Positions 1-12,847 of a stretch of DNA of 64,000 bases are shown in pieces. The first letter of the stretch is position 1. Each line of letters opens with the position of its first letter. The notes under the pieces were generated by a model. That model saw only the letters and a list, made by a program, of their open reading frames with translations. It made no database searches and was not told the DNA's origin. The translations under genes and the position numbers were made by a program. This DNA comes from Girardinichthys multiradiatus. Taxonomy: Eukaryota; Chordata; Actinopteri; Cyprinodontiformes; Goodeidae. The stretch is from assembly GCF_021462225.1 (NCBI RefSeq), contig NC_061806.1, positions 5,204,734 through 5,268,733 of the forward strand, read 5' to 3'.

Positions 1-252
1 ATTCATGAAGCTAGCATTTAGCAAAGAGTGGAAGCGCTCCTGCAGCTGTAACAAGTACTGTTTCTTTTGTCAACTCTTTTCTTTCTTGTAAAGATTTCCT
101 CAACAACGGTTTTTCATAAAATCTTTCACATTTTATGATCTAATTGAGAAAGATATGTAGCTTAATATAAAGGATCATAAGAAATGGCTATCCTAACGCT
201 CATCTATTGTTATTACCTTTTTGGGTGAAATTGTTAATAAATATTATATATA

Positions 253-515
253 CAGTGGGGAGAACAAGTATTTGACACACTCCCAGTTTTGCAGGTTTTC
301 CTACTTGCAAAGCATGTAGAAGTCTTTAATTTTTATTATAGGTACTCTTCAACTGTGAGTGACGGAATCTAAAACAAAAATCCAGAAAATCATATTGTGT
401 GATTTTTAGGTAATTTGCATTTTATTGCATGACATAAGTGTGTGATCACCTAACAACCAGTAAGAATTCCGGCTGTCACCGGCCTGTTAGCTCTTCTTTA
501 AGAAGTCCTCTACTT
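253..515 (+). mobile_element. Tc1-like transposon, terminal fragment
   Basis: The sequence starts CAGTGGGGAGAACAAGTATT directly after a TA dinucleotide (251-252), as expected for a Tc1/mariner end at its TA target. The following 250 bp read like the terminal and subterminal part of a common teleost Tc1-like family. No transposase frame and no opposite inverted repeat follow; the similarity fades near 515. It is a truncated, non-autonomous remnant. Confidence 0.75.
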
Positions 516-567
516 CTTAACCACCACTGATTTAAAACATGCAGGGAAAACTCCAAAAGAAAGAGAA

Positions 568-1350
568 TCATTTAAATTGGATAAAATGTATGGGCCAAGA
601 ATAGACCAAGGATCCTTTATAACTTACGATGGAAAAGGATCTAGTGAACAGGATGTTGAGCGTGCTGATATTAACAATATTAGACAAATCAGACAATGAA
701 GTTAACTCAAAATCAGTCAAACCTTGTCCACTGATAATAGGAGGAGCAGCAGCAAGTAATATGTCACTATGTGGGACCTGAGGAATTTCTAGTCTGATAT
801 CCTCAACCCTGTCATTAAAAAACAAAAGAAAATCTTGTGCTGTCAAATTAGAGTAGCTGGCCACAGGATTGTTCTGGATGAGTCTTCACACAGTATCAAG
901 CAACAACTTTCGACCGTGCCTGTTATTCTCAATCAAATGAGAAGCATCTCATTGCAATTGACATGGCGGACTGAAAAGTAACCAGACTATCTTTCCTGGC
1001 TTGCAAAAATACCTCCAGTCTGGATTGACGCCACTGATGCTCAACTTTTTGCATTCTTTTTTAAGATTGAAAACATTTTCATTCATCCAGGAAGTAAGAC
1101 TCGAGACATTTCTTAACCCTTGCTGGAGCTACATAGTCCAGCAGACCCAAGAGGACAAGATTAAGCTGCTCAGTCAAGTTATCCATAAAATTATCATTAC
1201 TAAAAACCAAGTCAGGCAATCTGGAATTTAAATCTTGCGAGGCATTTGGACTGATATAAACACATAGCCTTGATGTCACCATTCCACTCCCTGAGAACAA
1301 TGTGTTTGGAATAGAGATATCAAATAAAATTGATAAATTGTCTAACATCG
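568..1350 (-). pseudogene. LINE ORF2 spacer fragment (endonuclease-RT linker)
   Basis: Two minus-strand frames (1348-1079 and 864-568) resemble the region between endonuclease and reverse transcriptase of Jockey-superfamily LINEs. The first contains a segment of the form 'LxxxLLGLLDYVAPARVKK', the usual sequence just before the linker. The second contains 'DFLLFFNDRVEDIR', typical of the 'FFxxKIxxIR' block ahead of RT. Neither endonuclease catalytic motifs nor the RT palm are present. It is a 5'- and 3'-truncated, frameshifted copy. Family assignment (L2/Rex1-like) is tentative. Confidence 0.45.
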
Positions 1351-1630
1351 GTCAAACTCATTCTTTAACTCAAATGCACAGCCCAAAACCCAAAACAAGA
1401 CACAAACTGTGTCAGATTAGAGAAGTCAATTGTGTTGAAAAAGTCTTTGACCTGTGGCTTCACAGCATAAATGTATATTATTGTATTATATTGTAATGAA
1501 CAATAAAGGTAGTTCGAAAGTTGGAAAAAAATTTAAATAAAATGTCCATTATACTTGAGAGGGCGATAAATAACAACAACTATTACCACACAAGAATAAT
1601 TTTTAGTGAAAAGATGTGATTCAAATAAGG

Positions 1631-2016
1631 TGTTAGGGTTTGAAAACTTTTGTATTGTTTATCACTCATGTCTGGACAAAGTGCTTTTCCCTCCCACATG
1701 CCACAGAAAGGGAGATGGGGGACAGGAGTGAGTTATGCTACTATCAGCAACATCTAGGGGCTGCTCGTACCATGTCCCCACTCCCTCTCTGTTTAAAATC
1801 AAGACACATGAACCTTTCTGACCCCACACACACACACACACACACACACCTGAATGTTTGTTGAACTGTGTGTGAACCAGCATGTATAAATAAAGAGAGA
1901 GGGGTGCCAACACTTTGTGGATTTGCACTGCAGAGTGTGAGCTACCTCTTGCGCAAGAAAAGAACAGAGACTGTGTCAATTTCTTCTTTCCTCTGAGTTG
2001 ACTAATAAATAAGGTA
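1631..2016 (+). mobile_element. ERV LTR, probably solo
   Basis: The sequence begins TGTTAGGGTTTGAAAAC and matches, in reverse orientation, the LTR at 61916-62283. Shared blocks include the CA/GT microsatellite, the TATAAATAAAGAGAGAGG stretch and the 'cctctgagttga' end. That second copy has an adjacent polypurine tract, which defines this sequence as a retroviral LTR. The right end is blurred: AATAAGG occurs just before the start and again near 2010, so a degraded target duplication is possible. No retroviral coding follows, so it is read as a solo LTR. Confidence 0.65.
1825..1849. repeat. (CA)n microsatellite inside LTR
   Basis: An uninterrupted run of CA dinucleotides lies within the LTR. 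The related LTR at the right of the window carries a GT run at the corresponding position (62074-62089), so the microsatellite belongs to the family. Confidence 0.9.
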
Positions 2017-2039
2017 AATGTAGCAAAATTCACAGACTA

Positions 2040-2825
2040 TGTCAGGATCTGGGTTTGTGTTTTTGTGCTTGCTACATGTGCTCATTCTCAGGTGGTGCTG
2101 GAGCTCTCAGGTGTGCTGGGTGACAGGTGCGACTTATTCCACTGATTGCCAGGAGTAGTACTTAAGCAGGAGGCTGCCAGCACTTCAATGCGAGAGTGTT
2201 TTGCCACAGTGGTACAAACTCTAGCCACATTCAAAGTTATGCTTCGTACTTCAACCTCGTTTAACTTTGTTTTTTCCTCCTCTGAAGATTTTGAAAGCCT
2301 AAGCTTTGGATCTATTTCACTGAGTTTTCTGGACTACGTTTCTGAAAGTTACTCTGGATGATTAAGCCTGTCTTCGTTCTGAGGATTCCTATCCTGTGAT
2401 CTACCTTTGTTTGGATTTGCTTCAAGCTGGCAGCTTCCTGTCCTCTTCGTCTCCTGAGCCAAGCCACAAGCGTACCTTGTCCACCCTCCAACGTAAGCCA
2501 CCGCACATCGAACTTGTTTACTGTAACCTGAGCTCCACAGAACAGCACCAAGTGAACTCTCTACGGATATACCTGGATCCTGAATCTCATTCCCCCTGGC
2601 GACCTGACCATCATAACTCAGTAAGCTGATCTCAGTATCAAAATAACTATTTGCTCTTAGTTTAATTTTTCCCTCCGTTACCCGTACTCATCCATTCTCT
2701 TCCCTTCTCTCCTTACAGTGAGATATTTTGTCCATTCCGTTCCTGATTATATCTTCAATAAACAATCTTTATTTTACTTGTGTGTTCTCTGTATGTGGGT
2801 CCAAGCTATTTCGAACATAATGACA
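2040..2825 (+). mobile_element. Solo LTR, probably Ty3/gypsy type
   Basis: A 786-bp block runs from TGTCAGGATCTGG to CATAATGACA, so it has the 5'-TG...CA-3' ends of an LTR. It is flanked by GACTA (2035-2039) on the left and GACTG (2826-2830) on the right, a 5-bp target duplication with one mismatch. An AATAAA signal lies near 2757, consistent with plus orientation. No gag or pol follows, so this is a solo LTR left by recombination. The gypsy assignment rests on the TGTCAGG-type start and is tentative. Confidence 0.75.
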
Positions 2826-3298
2826 GACTGTGAACATTTAAGAAAGACATTATTCAGTCGTTTAAAACTGAAACTGCCCCACCTCCCCTTCCAATCAGTC
2901 TTGGGAAGCTAAAGAAGCTGGTGTCAGGAAGACAGAGTTCCAGCAGGGCGCCACCTCACCATCACACAGCCAACTCTCTGTCATAAACATAGAATCCAGG
3001 TGGTGAGAGTGTAATGAAGGTTTACATTACTATTTCTGAAACCCATGAAATATGTTTTTCAAATTATACCATGAAACAGTTTGGGGTGTTTTGTTGTTGA
3101 TGTTTGTGTGTTGGCAGTATCTTCTCAGCTGGTGCTGGTGAAGGCCTTTCCTGTGAACTAAACAAACAATTGAATATTAAGTACTTAAATCTGTTACATT
3201 ACTGATAAAGGATTGGTTTTTAGAGTGCATTGTAGTATTTGTGGCACATGTAACTTACCTCTGTCTCTTCCTCTATAGGGAACAGCCCATTATAGATT

Positions 3299-3670
3299 GG
3301 AAGGGGGGATTGTACTATGAGATTTTGTTGTAGATTTGTAAGTTGGGAATTTATGTGTTTTTAGATGTTTTCTATGGGGAATTAATGTGTTATATAAAGT
3401 ATTTAGATGTTGTAGCCATTTTTAGATGTTTGTTAGTGTATGTTTGTTAATGTATGTAGGTTCTGGTTACCCTGTTTCATGGTAGGTCTGTTAATTAGTG
3501 GGTTTACTAAGCTATAAAAGGCTGCCTGCTAACATCATGGCATGGCTGCTGAGATCACATGTGACCTGTTGGACAGAGTTGGTGCCTTGTCTTAATTGTT
3601 GGTGAATAAACACCTGGTTGGTCTGCACCTTATCTCTGCCTCAAGCCCCCTACTTACTCCAGCTGCTACA
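3299..3670 (+). mobile_element. LTR with adjacent polypurine tract
   Basis: A purine run GGAAGGGGGGA (3299-3309) sits immediately before TGTACTATGAG (3311). The block ends at CAGCTGCTACA (3670), giving TG...CA ends and a length near 360 bp. Internal signals fit an LTR: TATAAAAGG near 3513 and AATAAA near 3605. The polypurine tract marks it as the 3' LTR of a plus-strand element whose body (2830-3298) is not recognisable. Class (gypsy, BEL or ERV) is undetermined. Confidence 0.6.
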
Positions 3671-6600
3671 GGCCATCCTAACCGAGTCAAAAAAGTGATG
3701 AAGAACAAACATTTTATTAGAAAGAGACCTTGCATTTATGTGTGCCATTTGGATCTTCCTCTCCTGATCCCAGGACAAACCTGTACAATTCAGCTGATGC
3801 AAGTTGTCAGAATCCACTCCACGATTGGCTGAGAAGGCATCAGGTAGGTGGGTTTTCACTACACAGACAGAGTAAACCAACAGCAAGTGAGACACATGAC
3901 AACGGAGGGGAGTCTTGCAAATTCAAAGAGCGTTCAAATTTTGGAAGTACAGGCAATATTTCAGGTTCGCTTAAGATAAAGGCAAAAATATGCATCTGAT
4001 TTGCAAGTTATGTCCAGGAACAAATACATTATCCAAGTCAGTGACCAGTAATCAAGCTCCGACAACGCCGGGTAAACGGGGAGAACACACTGCTGCCGCC
4101 CAAGTAGATACAATTGAGAAAGGAAAACAAACTCCTGGTGAACTAGCTCTTCTGACACCAATGCAAGAAACGATGGACACGGTGCAGTCCTTTGCTCAGA
4201 GTTGACATATTCAAACTTACCGATCATGTCACAAATGTCAGAAAACACTTGGCGCTCATACACCAACAATGATCGGGCATCTGTCACAAGCAAACACACC
4301 ACTGTTACCACAGTAAACATTAAATACAAGCCAGGAATACAGACCGGGAAACTGCAAGCTACAACAAAGGGCGGCATCTTCTTTGTCATCATTATTTTGA
4401 TTTGCTTATTATGTTTACTCACCATGTTGGTCATTTCCTACTTAATCTATCTGATATTAATTTTGACAAACCAGTCAGCATTTTACTGTGATTACCTTCT
4501 TGTATAAAGATGTTTGATTTGGTAAAATGACCAAAACAAACTGGAGAAAAAATGTGGAGAAAACTGAACTGGACAGTGTTGCAGATCCTGCTGTTGGCAC
4601 ATCTCGTAAAGAAGAATAAAGGAGTGTTAAAAAGGTTGATTTGGTCCCAGGATCACGGTGTGAACAAACAGGCATTGGCCTTTTTTTCTGTGTAAAAGTA
4701 TTTTGTAAAAATATGACTCGGACCTGAATTTAATTATGCATGTTTTAGAGTGATACAAATATACAAGAGAAACAAAATATTTAGGAATTAGTTTTAGTGT
4801 AAAATATAATTATCAGGATAAACATATTTCTAAAGAAATAAATCTTTATTGAACAGACATCTGCCCTGCTTAACATAAAACAGTACAAAATAAAAAAACA
4901 ATATAATTTCACACAATTCAAATTTCACAGTTTCCTTTTTTTAAACAATAAGCTCAAAACAAGAAATCCTATTTTGTCAACTTCTGACTAAATAAAATAA
5001 ACAAGATGGTTAATAGTGATGATTTATCCTTATTTATGTCAGTGTTAGTGATGACTGATTGTTAAATCAATGAGAAATTGTTTTTGAATGTAAATCACTT
5101 TTCCTCAGCATCCATGAAGGGTAGAAAGAGATCTTTCCTGTAGCCTGCAACCATGATCTCAAATGTAATATAATTACAAACCCATCTGTCTCTCATTGTA
5201 TGACAAGCGCAAAATGTTCAATTATATATTTTTTTATTGTAATTAGTTCAGCTAAATTTGCTGTCCTCCACTATGCTTGATGTGCTAAATGACAAGTAGA
5301 TGCATGACTCTGTGCTGAAGGGCCAAAGAGATCTCTACACACTGCACGCTAGCTTTTACATTCATACACAGCAGCATGTTATTTAACCCCATCTTTGTGC
5401 TTCAATAAGGATGTATTAAGACAAAGGTTTTAGGCAGGAAATATGCTGTAAACAGAAATATAAAAGATGATTGGGGTAGATTCCAAATTTCCACCACTTC
5501 CTCCACCTCCTGTATGTGGTGTTTCTGCTCAGCTAGCAAACCTAAACACAAGAAAAAAACAACTACTCTTTCTGTCGACAAACCACACATCTTTATTGTA
5601 CCACCTGCAATCAAAGAAAAATTCCCTGCGGACTTACTTAGACTTTTATGCATCTCACAATGTTGAAAGCAAAGACTTAACATTGACTATTTTCAAGGAC
5701 ACAGTTGTTAAAATAGAAAAAATACGTGCATGTGTTTGATAAAAAAGTCAGGCTGGTCATCAAACAAATAAGTTGCCAACTGGTTTACTTCAGTGAATAT
5801 GCAAATCTGCGTACCTAACAGTAAATGTTTTGGTAATAGATCTTTATCCTTGGATAATAAGAAAACTTGATAGGGCTAATTTGAAAGAAGGTGGTCTACT
5901 TGTTTATGTCTTACATCGGTGACAGAGGTTCAACTGTATGTTGCTGGCTGTGTTTCTGTGATCTTAAAAACAGCAAACACACTCACTTGGAGGACAGCAG
6001 CGGTCGTGCCCTCAAAGCTAGCCTAATGCCCTCAACCAACTTTGAGTCACCATAGTCCAAAACATGACGGTATTTGTATTTGGTGTTTACTTACTGAGTG
6101 GGGAGCAGACAGCACCCTCTGCTGTATGGCCATATGAATTACCTTCAAGTCACAGATTGTTTTGCTACACTGTGTGCATTTGGAGTAAAAGTGAAAGCGT
6201 GCCACAAAGAAGGTGTGACTTGTAAAGCAGCATTTGTGACTCACAGCAGCAGATTTGTGTGGTTGTATTCACTGATTTGCATTTCTGTTAAGGAAAAAAA
6301 AAATGATAAAAAATTGTTTGTGGGAAGCTGGTAATACAGGTGTGAATTTGTTTTGCATCATTTGTTTTGGATAAATTGGAGCAAAACTGTGAATGTAAGA
6401 GGTCTTTCATGTTTGACTCACAGAATGCAATTTGTGTACTCGTAGTTAAGAATCTGAAGAGGTGTAACTGTTTTGCAATTGTAAATGGCAGAATAAAACA
6501 TTTTTCAATTATAAAACTCCTATAGCATTTCTCTCTAATACTTCAAATTCACATTTACAATACACACATGGTTTTCCCCCAAATTAACCTTCACAGTTTC

Positions 6601-7440
6601 GCTCTACAAAAAACATATTTCAAGACAGTATCCTAAATGTCCTAATTTATTAATTCCAGATTCAATTCCATTTATCTTTTTGAAGTAGGGGCCAAAATCA
6701 TAGATCTTGTCCAAATGTCCTAAAATTAAAGTCTTGTGGTCCCAATACATTAATTAAATAAAGTATTGGGACCACATGTCAACATTGTTTATTGTGGCCA
6801 AGCACAACAACATAGAGTATATAATTGGTCTAAAACCCGCTTGTTTACCAGTGATGACCCTGTGCATTGTTTCTTACAAACAGCATTTATTTATTCTTGT
6901 TAACCTGTGTGTAATAGTCATAATATCTATGTCTTGAATAAATTCACTACTTAGTCTTTCTCGGGTAAAGCAACATCTACTGCGTAGATCTTGATCCACT
7001 TTTCTGTTCTTCACTCTGGCAGCATGGGAGGTCTAGGGGTTTGACAGCTTTTTTGACTGACAAGGAGAACTTTCCCTTTTGTTCCTGTGTTCTTCATGGC
7101 CATTATAAGGTGTAACAGATACACAAATGTTCTATATTTAGCCACAGTTACCACTAAATACATCTTGCATTCATTAGTATTGTGCACTTTTTGGTAACAA
7201 TGCTGTTATTATATAGAATCGAGCAGTCTGTTATCTCTTCATCCTTCTTTCTATCCTCCATTCTTCTCTCCTTCTCTCCCTTTTTCCTTTTTGATACACC
7301 TCTCTCTTTTTCATGGTTCTTATTTTTTCCTTTTTGTTTCCGTCTCTGTGTCCATAATATTTGAAATAATCCCAAAGCAGTTTCTAATAAAGTTTATTTT
7401 ATAAATATCAAAGAGAGCATCAAAGAGTTAGCTGTAATGC
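3671..7440. other. No gene recognised; weak BED-finger trace near 4.0 kb
   Basis: About 3.8 kb of AT-rich DNA with only short uninformative frames. A plus-strand stretch at 3990-4120 reads 'ICKLCPGTNTLSKSVTSN', reminiscent of the BED zinc finger of hAT transposases. The expected His pair is missing and nothing transposase-like follows, so it is not called as a gene. A polypyrimidine tract occupies 7235-7347. Nothing else was recognised. Confidence 0.5.
6735..6776. repeat. Perfect 14-bp inverted repeat (hairpin)
   Basis: TGTGGTCCCAATAC is followed after a 14-nt AT-only loop by its exact reverse complement GTATTGGGACCACA. The flanks show no further symmetry, so this is not the end of a long inverted-repeat element. 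It could be a small fold-back scrap or a chance structure. Confidence 0.8.
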
Positions 7441-7529
7441 TCCACTTGTGAAATTAAATCTGTTTGGCTTTTTCTTGCCACTCAGACAACAATTCGGAGT
7501 GCTACTCTGCCGGACAGGACACAGTTGTA

Positions 7530-8608
7530 AAAAACAACAAAAAACTTCAAGGTGCTTTATATGAACGAAATGTTCATCTTATAAAAATATGCAATGGACT
7601 ACAAGTTTCTGGACTGAGAAAAGAGCGACTTGCAAACAAAACTCGAGGTCAGCTAATGCACTTGCTATAAGTTACTGTATATTGACAGAGCAGAGTTGCA
7701 TGACCTGGATGATGAGGGACTGCCTTCCTTGTTCATTATTAAGGACTTGATTGAAAATACAAAAATGCCAGAGTTGGAGCCAACAGGTGAAGAAAAAGAG
7801 AGAGGGGACCCGCAAAAAGAGTTAATGCACTGCAGATGAGACCTCAATCAAAAGAAGATGCTATCAGCTAGGTAACAAAATGAGTCCACAATACACGCCA
7901 GTAAAGAGAGAGGCTTTAATGCCCCCATATAACTCCATGTGGCGCAAAATCGTTAAGATAGCAGGCCAAATAGGGAAGCCTGTACAAAAGATAAGCTCAT
8001 GTTTTCCAGCCTGGCCAGGCTGAAAGTGGAGTTTGTAATGAAGACGAAGACCATGAAGACGAAATATTTGATGAATTGATTCGAGCCATCACACCAGGCC
8101 TGCAGCTAAGAAGTTAGCTGGAAGGCAAAGGTGATCTTTCACTCCTTGGTCTGCAGATGATCCTAAGGTCTCATTACCAGGAGAGAGGGAACTGTACAAG
8201 CTGCTCTCATCAGAGGTCCAGAGCAACAAGGAGACCTCACAGAACTTACTTCTGAGAGCTTTTGACCTCCGTCAGAAGATTTTTTTCGCATTCCAAGAAG
8301 CTGAGTCGGGTCTAAAATATGATCCCGTCTTTGTTCAGAGTCTGTTCATACACACCATCTTAACAGGTTTGCAAAGTGACAATGTAAAGACATACATGGA
8401 GCCATACCATCGTCAGCCCACTACATCGGATTAGGTATTGTTGGAGAAAGTAAATATGTCATGTGCAAATGAAAAAGAATGACAAGATAAGAAAAAACAT
8501 GCTCTTCCCCAACGAGCAACCACTATGAATGCTGTCCACTCCAGTGACACTCCAGCACCCACTGAGAAAAAACCTGTCCCATAAAAAAAAAACGCATCCA
8601 TTGTCCTA
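7530..8608 (+). pseudogene. Ty3/gypsy-type gag, N-terminal and capsid part
   Basis: Translated pieces match the gag of teleost gypsy elements. There is an N-terminal 'RKERLANKTRGQL' block near 7617, a 'DEIFDELIRAITPGLQLRS' block near 8070, and a capsid-like stretch 'LYKLLSSEVQSNKETSQN' (8195 on) followed by 'LLRAFDLRQKI', 'FVQSLFIHTILTGLQS' and 'LLEKVNMSCANE'. The pieces are separated by stop codons and frame changes, so no full gag can be read. It lies upstream of gypsy pol at 11.5-12.85 kb in the same orientation and is interrupted by the LTR at 8609. One decayed element is inferred. Confidence 0.7.
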
Positions 8609-9051
8609 TGTAGAATATAAAATATCTATGTATGTAATATGACGTATCTATGTGTGTAACTGCAATGTGTGAAGCCTAGAAAGGGCCGAGGGCATGAGGA
8701 GCATAGAGAGTGCAAGGTCATAAATTAGCAGAGGACAAGGAAGGCCATAGACAGGGGAGGATGAGTTGCATGTTACAATCAGAAGTATTCCTTATTTGGA
8801 CTGTTATGTTATGTTATGTCCTGTTATACATGTGTGCCATGATATATGTATATGTTGAACACACCCTTGAGACTGAATAAAACTAGCTGGAAGCAAGAGT
8901 TGATCAGAGTTGGGCTCGCAGATACTTGGCTGGAGTCTCCATCTCTCACTCTGCAGAGGCGAACATAAAGTAGATTGTACTTGTGTTTATTTCACTCTTT
9001 GAAACCTGTACCCAAATCAACGGACCCGGGGAAGCAGAGACGGCTTCAACA
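8609..9051 (+). mobile_element. Solo LTR inserted in gypsy gag
   Basis: The 443-bp block begins TGTAGAATATAAAATATC and ends CGGCTTCAACA, with an AATAAA near 8877. It is flanked by CCTA (8605-8608) and CCTG (9052-9055), a likely 4-bp target duplication with one change. Gag-like sequence resumes on both sides. The insertion is therefore younger than the gypsy element. ERV-type ends are seen; the family is not known to me. Confidence 0.7.
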
Positions 9052-9850
9052 CCTGCCTTATCTATTGTCAGAGATTAAAGAAATGCAGTCTGAGATGGTG
9101 TTTTAAATGGAACCATGGGCTGGTGGTGTCTCAAATCAGAGAGATGCAAAGATGCAAAAGTCCACAAAACGGCACATCCCACCAGTGGAGGGCCTGAGGA
9201 CAACTACCCAGCACCGACCTTTGCGTCTCACTCATCATACCAGCTTGATCCATCTGCTCAGCACTCCTACCCTCAATGCCCCCAAGCAGCTCTTCAGCAG
9301 TACTTCCCAGTGCCCGGCTCAGCACCGATGAGAGGCACTGCCCAGTTCCAGCAGCGCTTCGCTTCTCAGCGGTACTACATTCCCCTTCCACAACCAAGGT
9401 GTTATACTTGTATTCAGTGGAGGTGAAGATGTTTGACAACACTGTTTCAGATGTGGGAGCAATGAGCATTTTAGAGCAGGCTGTACAGCACAGAGACCAG
9501 TAAAACCAACCAGGGACAACCCTTCAAACAAGAAAGGGTTACTCCGATGGGACATGTGCTGACCAGTGACCAGTGACACTAATAGGTCCCAGTGTTGTTG
9601 TGGTTGTCTTACACAGTGAAAACCAGAGTTTCAAAGGATGTTCAGTGTGCAAAAGTGTACTTTACTGCTAAATAAAATGCCACAGGGAGCGCTGGTCTAT
9701 CCACAAAACCAAATGTAAGCTCTATACCTGTGGTAGTATTCATAAGGGTAGAAAGTCTTCTGAAAAACCAGTCAAAAGGAAAATGTGTCAAAAGGACAAA
9801 ATACCTTATGTCAGGCAGCTAATAGGAAGAAGATGTCTCATTAGGTGCTT
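9052..9850 (+). pseudogene. Gypsy gag C-terminus, Pro/Gln-rich and knuckle region
   Basis: Reading continues past the solo LTR with a Tyr/Pro/Gln-rich segment (9180-9400), then 'RCYTC', the first half of a zinc-knuckle motif. Fragments further on resemble Cys-rich nucleocapsid sequence of the same gag type. Frames change at least twice, so the knuckles are not intact. This is the downstream end of the gag at 7530-8608. Confidence 0.5.
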
Positions 9851-11500
9851 TTTAGGTCACTGTAAGATGAATGATTATTGATTATAAATATTTATCAAAA
9901 ATTAGAACTAAAAATCATAACTTAGAAGAAATAAATTCTGATCAAAAATAATTTCTTACGGATAAAGATCAGAGACTCTGGTAGTGCGATTATTGGACTC
10001 ACAGCACTTAATAATTACAAGTAGTAAATTATCATTAATAACTGATAATTTTTAACCAAAACTACGCCAAACTACGTCACTGTGTTATGAATCGTTTTAT
10101 TGAATGGTAGAACACTAACCTTATCTTGACAGGTAATCACTCTTACACAAAATAAACACAAACGCTTTGTCTTTATCTATGTGAGGATTTATTAAACCAG
10201 TAGTCCCTCTTACAATTAAACTATTCCAACAATGTTCACCTAATTAAACATGCACTATTCTACAAAAAGGGGTACACTAATAATCAAAATACGGATATGT
10301 GTTGGAGGGTAGATGGAGATCAAACCAGCAGTTTATGCAAAAATGAGAATGACAATAATTTGGATGAACTGGAAAGATGAACAAAAACGATTGGACTGAA
10401 CACGTTCTACATAGGCAGCGCACTTAGGTGCGGCTTAGCTCCTTATCAGCATACATTCATAAAACCCTCCAAAACGGGAACTCCGTGAAACACAAAGGGC
10501 CATAAACTGTAACACAATGAGAGACACACGAGGCTCAGTTCATAGCTTCAGTTTGCTTTAAGAATCTACTTTAACTTTAACTCAGTCAGCGCTCAGTCAT
10601 TTAAACACCATAAACGCTTCTGGGTTCAACAGTGTCAACCAGCAATCAGACAGTTCCGCAGAACTTCAATAAAGCATTGCATGCAACATACAACTTAAAG
10701 CACAATGAGTTAAATGAATGGTGATTCTAAAATCACCCTAACTATCCTACTTTATCCTGCCCAGGCAATTTATATGCTACTAACAAAAGGAACAGGATTA
10801 GGTGGTGCTGTCTTCTCTGGAGCACCAAGTAGAGAGCAGGGCTTCATTTGTCATGCGTCCGTGACAATCTCAGAAATGGTCAACTTCTCCAATTTCGTCA
10901 AAAATTGGAACAATTATGGACCGTGCACAGTCAACTGGAACTAAACAAAGGACGAAAATTTGTCTCCTTTGGAAAACCTCTGTGGATTTTTCTTGATTTG
11001 CGCATTACAGACACACCTTCAATTGGCAAAGTAAATCTCTTGGTCTTCTTATCCCAGCAAGATTTCTAGCTCTGTTAAGCTTCTCATGAGGTTGGCCAAT
11101 GATGAAGAATGGAAGGAAACCCATCGGCGAGGTATTGTTTCTCCAGAGATCGCCTCCTCAACGTAGTCTCGTAAGCTACGACTGGAAATGGCATTTAAAA
11201 GGTTGTTTCCTCCGCATTTTATAAGCTCTGATCACGTCAGAGCTTTGCTGCCCATCGGTGCGGCACATGCCAAGCTGCGCAGCACAGTTGTCCACCCAAC
11301 CAAAATGGATGACCCAACATCTAAAAAAGATTGAAGCACTTTGGACATTGTACTGATTTTTGAACCAAGTGTAAACCCACATGGGCCAGATGCCCTAGAG
11401 TTTTGTGAGACATAATTTCAGTGAAAAATTGTTTTTAGTCGCCAAAACCTTGTCCCAACCTTGACATTTCACTATCAGGGATAGCCATTATTGGCAATGT
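9851..11500. other. Unassigned insertion-like region between gag and pol
   Basis: About 1.65 kb separates gag from pol and has no recognisable protease or RT palm. The part from about 10100 to 10690 has AT-rich stretches with several reverse-complement AATAAA motifs, as in a minus-strand LTR, but no clear ends. A 76-codon plus frame at 10714-10944 has no recognised similarity. It is either deleted pol replaced by another repeat or very decayed gypsy sequence. Confidence 0.35.
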
Positions 11501-12847
11501 GCTGTCAGTGGGGTCTGTTGTCAACATCAGATAAAACCTCCCGTCTGCTGTTGTGAACAGGATCGAGATCCAGGACGCTACAGGATGCAACCCCACCAGT
11601 GAGCAATGTGACCCTTCTGTTGACATATCTCATCTGGATGAAAACAAGAGACAGGCCATTCTTCTGTTCAGCAGAATGTTTGGGGACCATGTTGAGGACT
11701 GTAGGGGAGTACTGGGACGCCTCAGAGACAATGGAATTAAACTCAAACCACACAATGCAGTTTTTTCAAACCAGAGGTAAGATACCTTGGCAGGATTGTT
11801 TCTGCTGAGGGAAGTAAAATGGACACAGCAGCAGTGCGATCCCTGAGAAACAAGCAGCCTGGTACTGTTAGTGAGTTCAGAGCAATACTAGGACTGTTAA
11901 GCTAATACAGGCAATACTTTAAAGATTTCTCTTTTATTGCTGGCCCTTTCTATGACTTGCTTAAAGCTCATTCAAAAACAGAGGCTCATCAGTGCACAAA
12001 AAGAGGACTGAGTAAGAACAGCAATGTGCTCTCAGGTTTCACGGATTTTACACAGCCCTTTATCTTACTTACAGATGCCTCTAACCAGGGATTAGGAGCT
12101 GCATTGTATCAAAGGCAAAGTGGAAAACTGCGTGTGATAGCTTATGGCTCAAGAACTCTAACTGTAGGTGAGAAAAATTACAACCTACACTCTGGCAAGC
12201 TGGAATTTCTTAAATGGGCAATTACGCAAACATTTCATGATTTTTTGTACTATGCACCATTTTTTACTGTCTTTAGCAACAACAATCTGCTTATTTATGT
12301 TCTGTCGACGTCAAAGTTGAATGCCACAGGATGTAGATGGGTGGCAGAACTTGCCGATTTCCATTTTACTGTGAAGTATTGTCCAGGTAGAGAGAACATA
12401 AATGCAGACGGCCTGTCTAGAATTACCTTAAACATGGAGAGTTATATGGAGGAATGCTCAAAAGAAATGTCTTTCAATATCGTGAGAGCAGCCACACAGG
12501 CAGTTGACCATCAGAAGTCTAGTGCAGCCTGGTATTTGGATATTTCAGCCAAGTGAGCCACAGTGTCAGTGAGCATGCCTATAGCTCATCTTACTGTAGG
12601 ACAGATCAAACTAAACCAAACGACTGACCCCCCAGATTGTACAATACAAACTGGCAGAAACAAAACCCACACCTTCAGAATTTAAACAGTTTTGTCCACA
12701 AGTTGTGTGTCTTTGCAGAGAATGGGACAAGTTGAAGTTTAGTGACAGAGGTGTTTTATACAGACAAACAACAAACAGAAAATAATTGGTGCTACTTGAA
12801 AAGCACAGTTCAACAGTGTTAAAAGAACAGCATAATGAAAAGGGTCA
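11500..12847 (+). pseudogene. Ty3/gypsy pol: RT thumb, RNase H, start of integrase
   Basis: The frame at 11553-11780 contains 'HVEDCRGVLGRLRDNGIKL', the RT segment after the catalytic palm. The palm itself, including the YxDD motif, is missing, so a deletion joins upstream and downstream pol. After a frame change comes 'VRYLGRIVSAEGS', then a 199-codon frame (11957-12556) with RNase H features: 'LLTDASNQGLGAAL' (first Asp), 'AYGSRTL', 'EKNYNLHSGKLEFLKW' and 'KYCPGRENINADGLSR'. Scraps of the integrase zinc region ('HNEKGHV') end at about 12847, where another repeat begins. It is non-functional. Confidence 0.8.

Noticed and set aside
1625..2016. AATAAGG direct repeats as a proven target duplication of the first LTR
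   Set aside because: Seven AT-rich bases near an uncertain right end could match by chance, and the LTR does not end in CA there.
3961..4434. 157-codon minus-strand frame with hydrophobic stretches
   Set aside because: No domain, no start or splice context, and AT-rich composition gives hydrophobic frames by chance. The opposite strand also reads as membrane-like.
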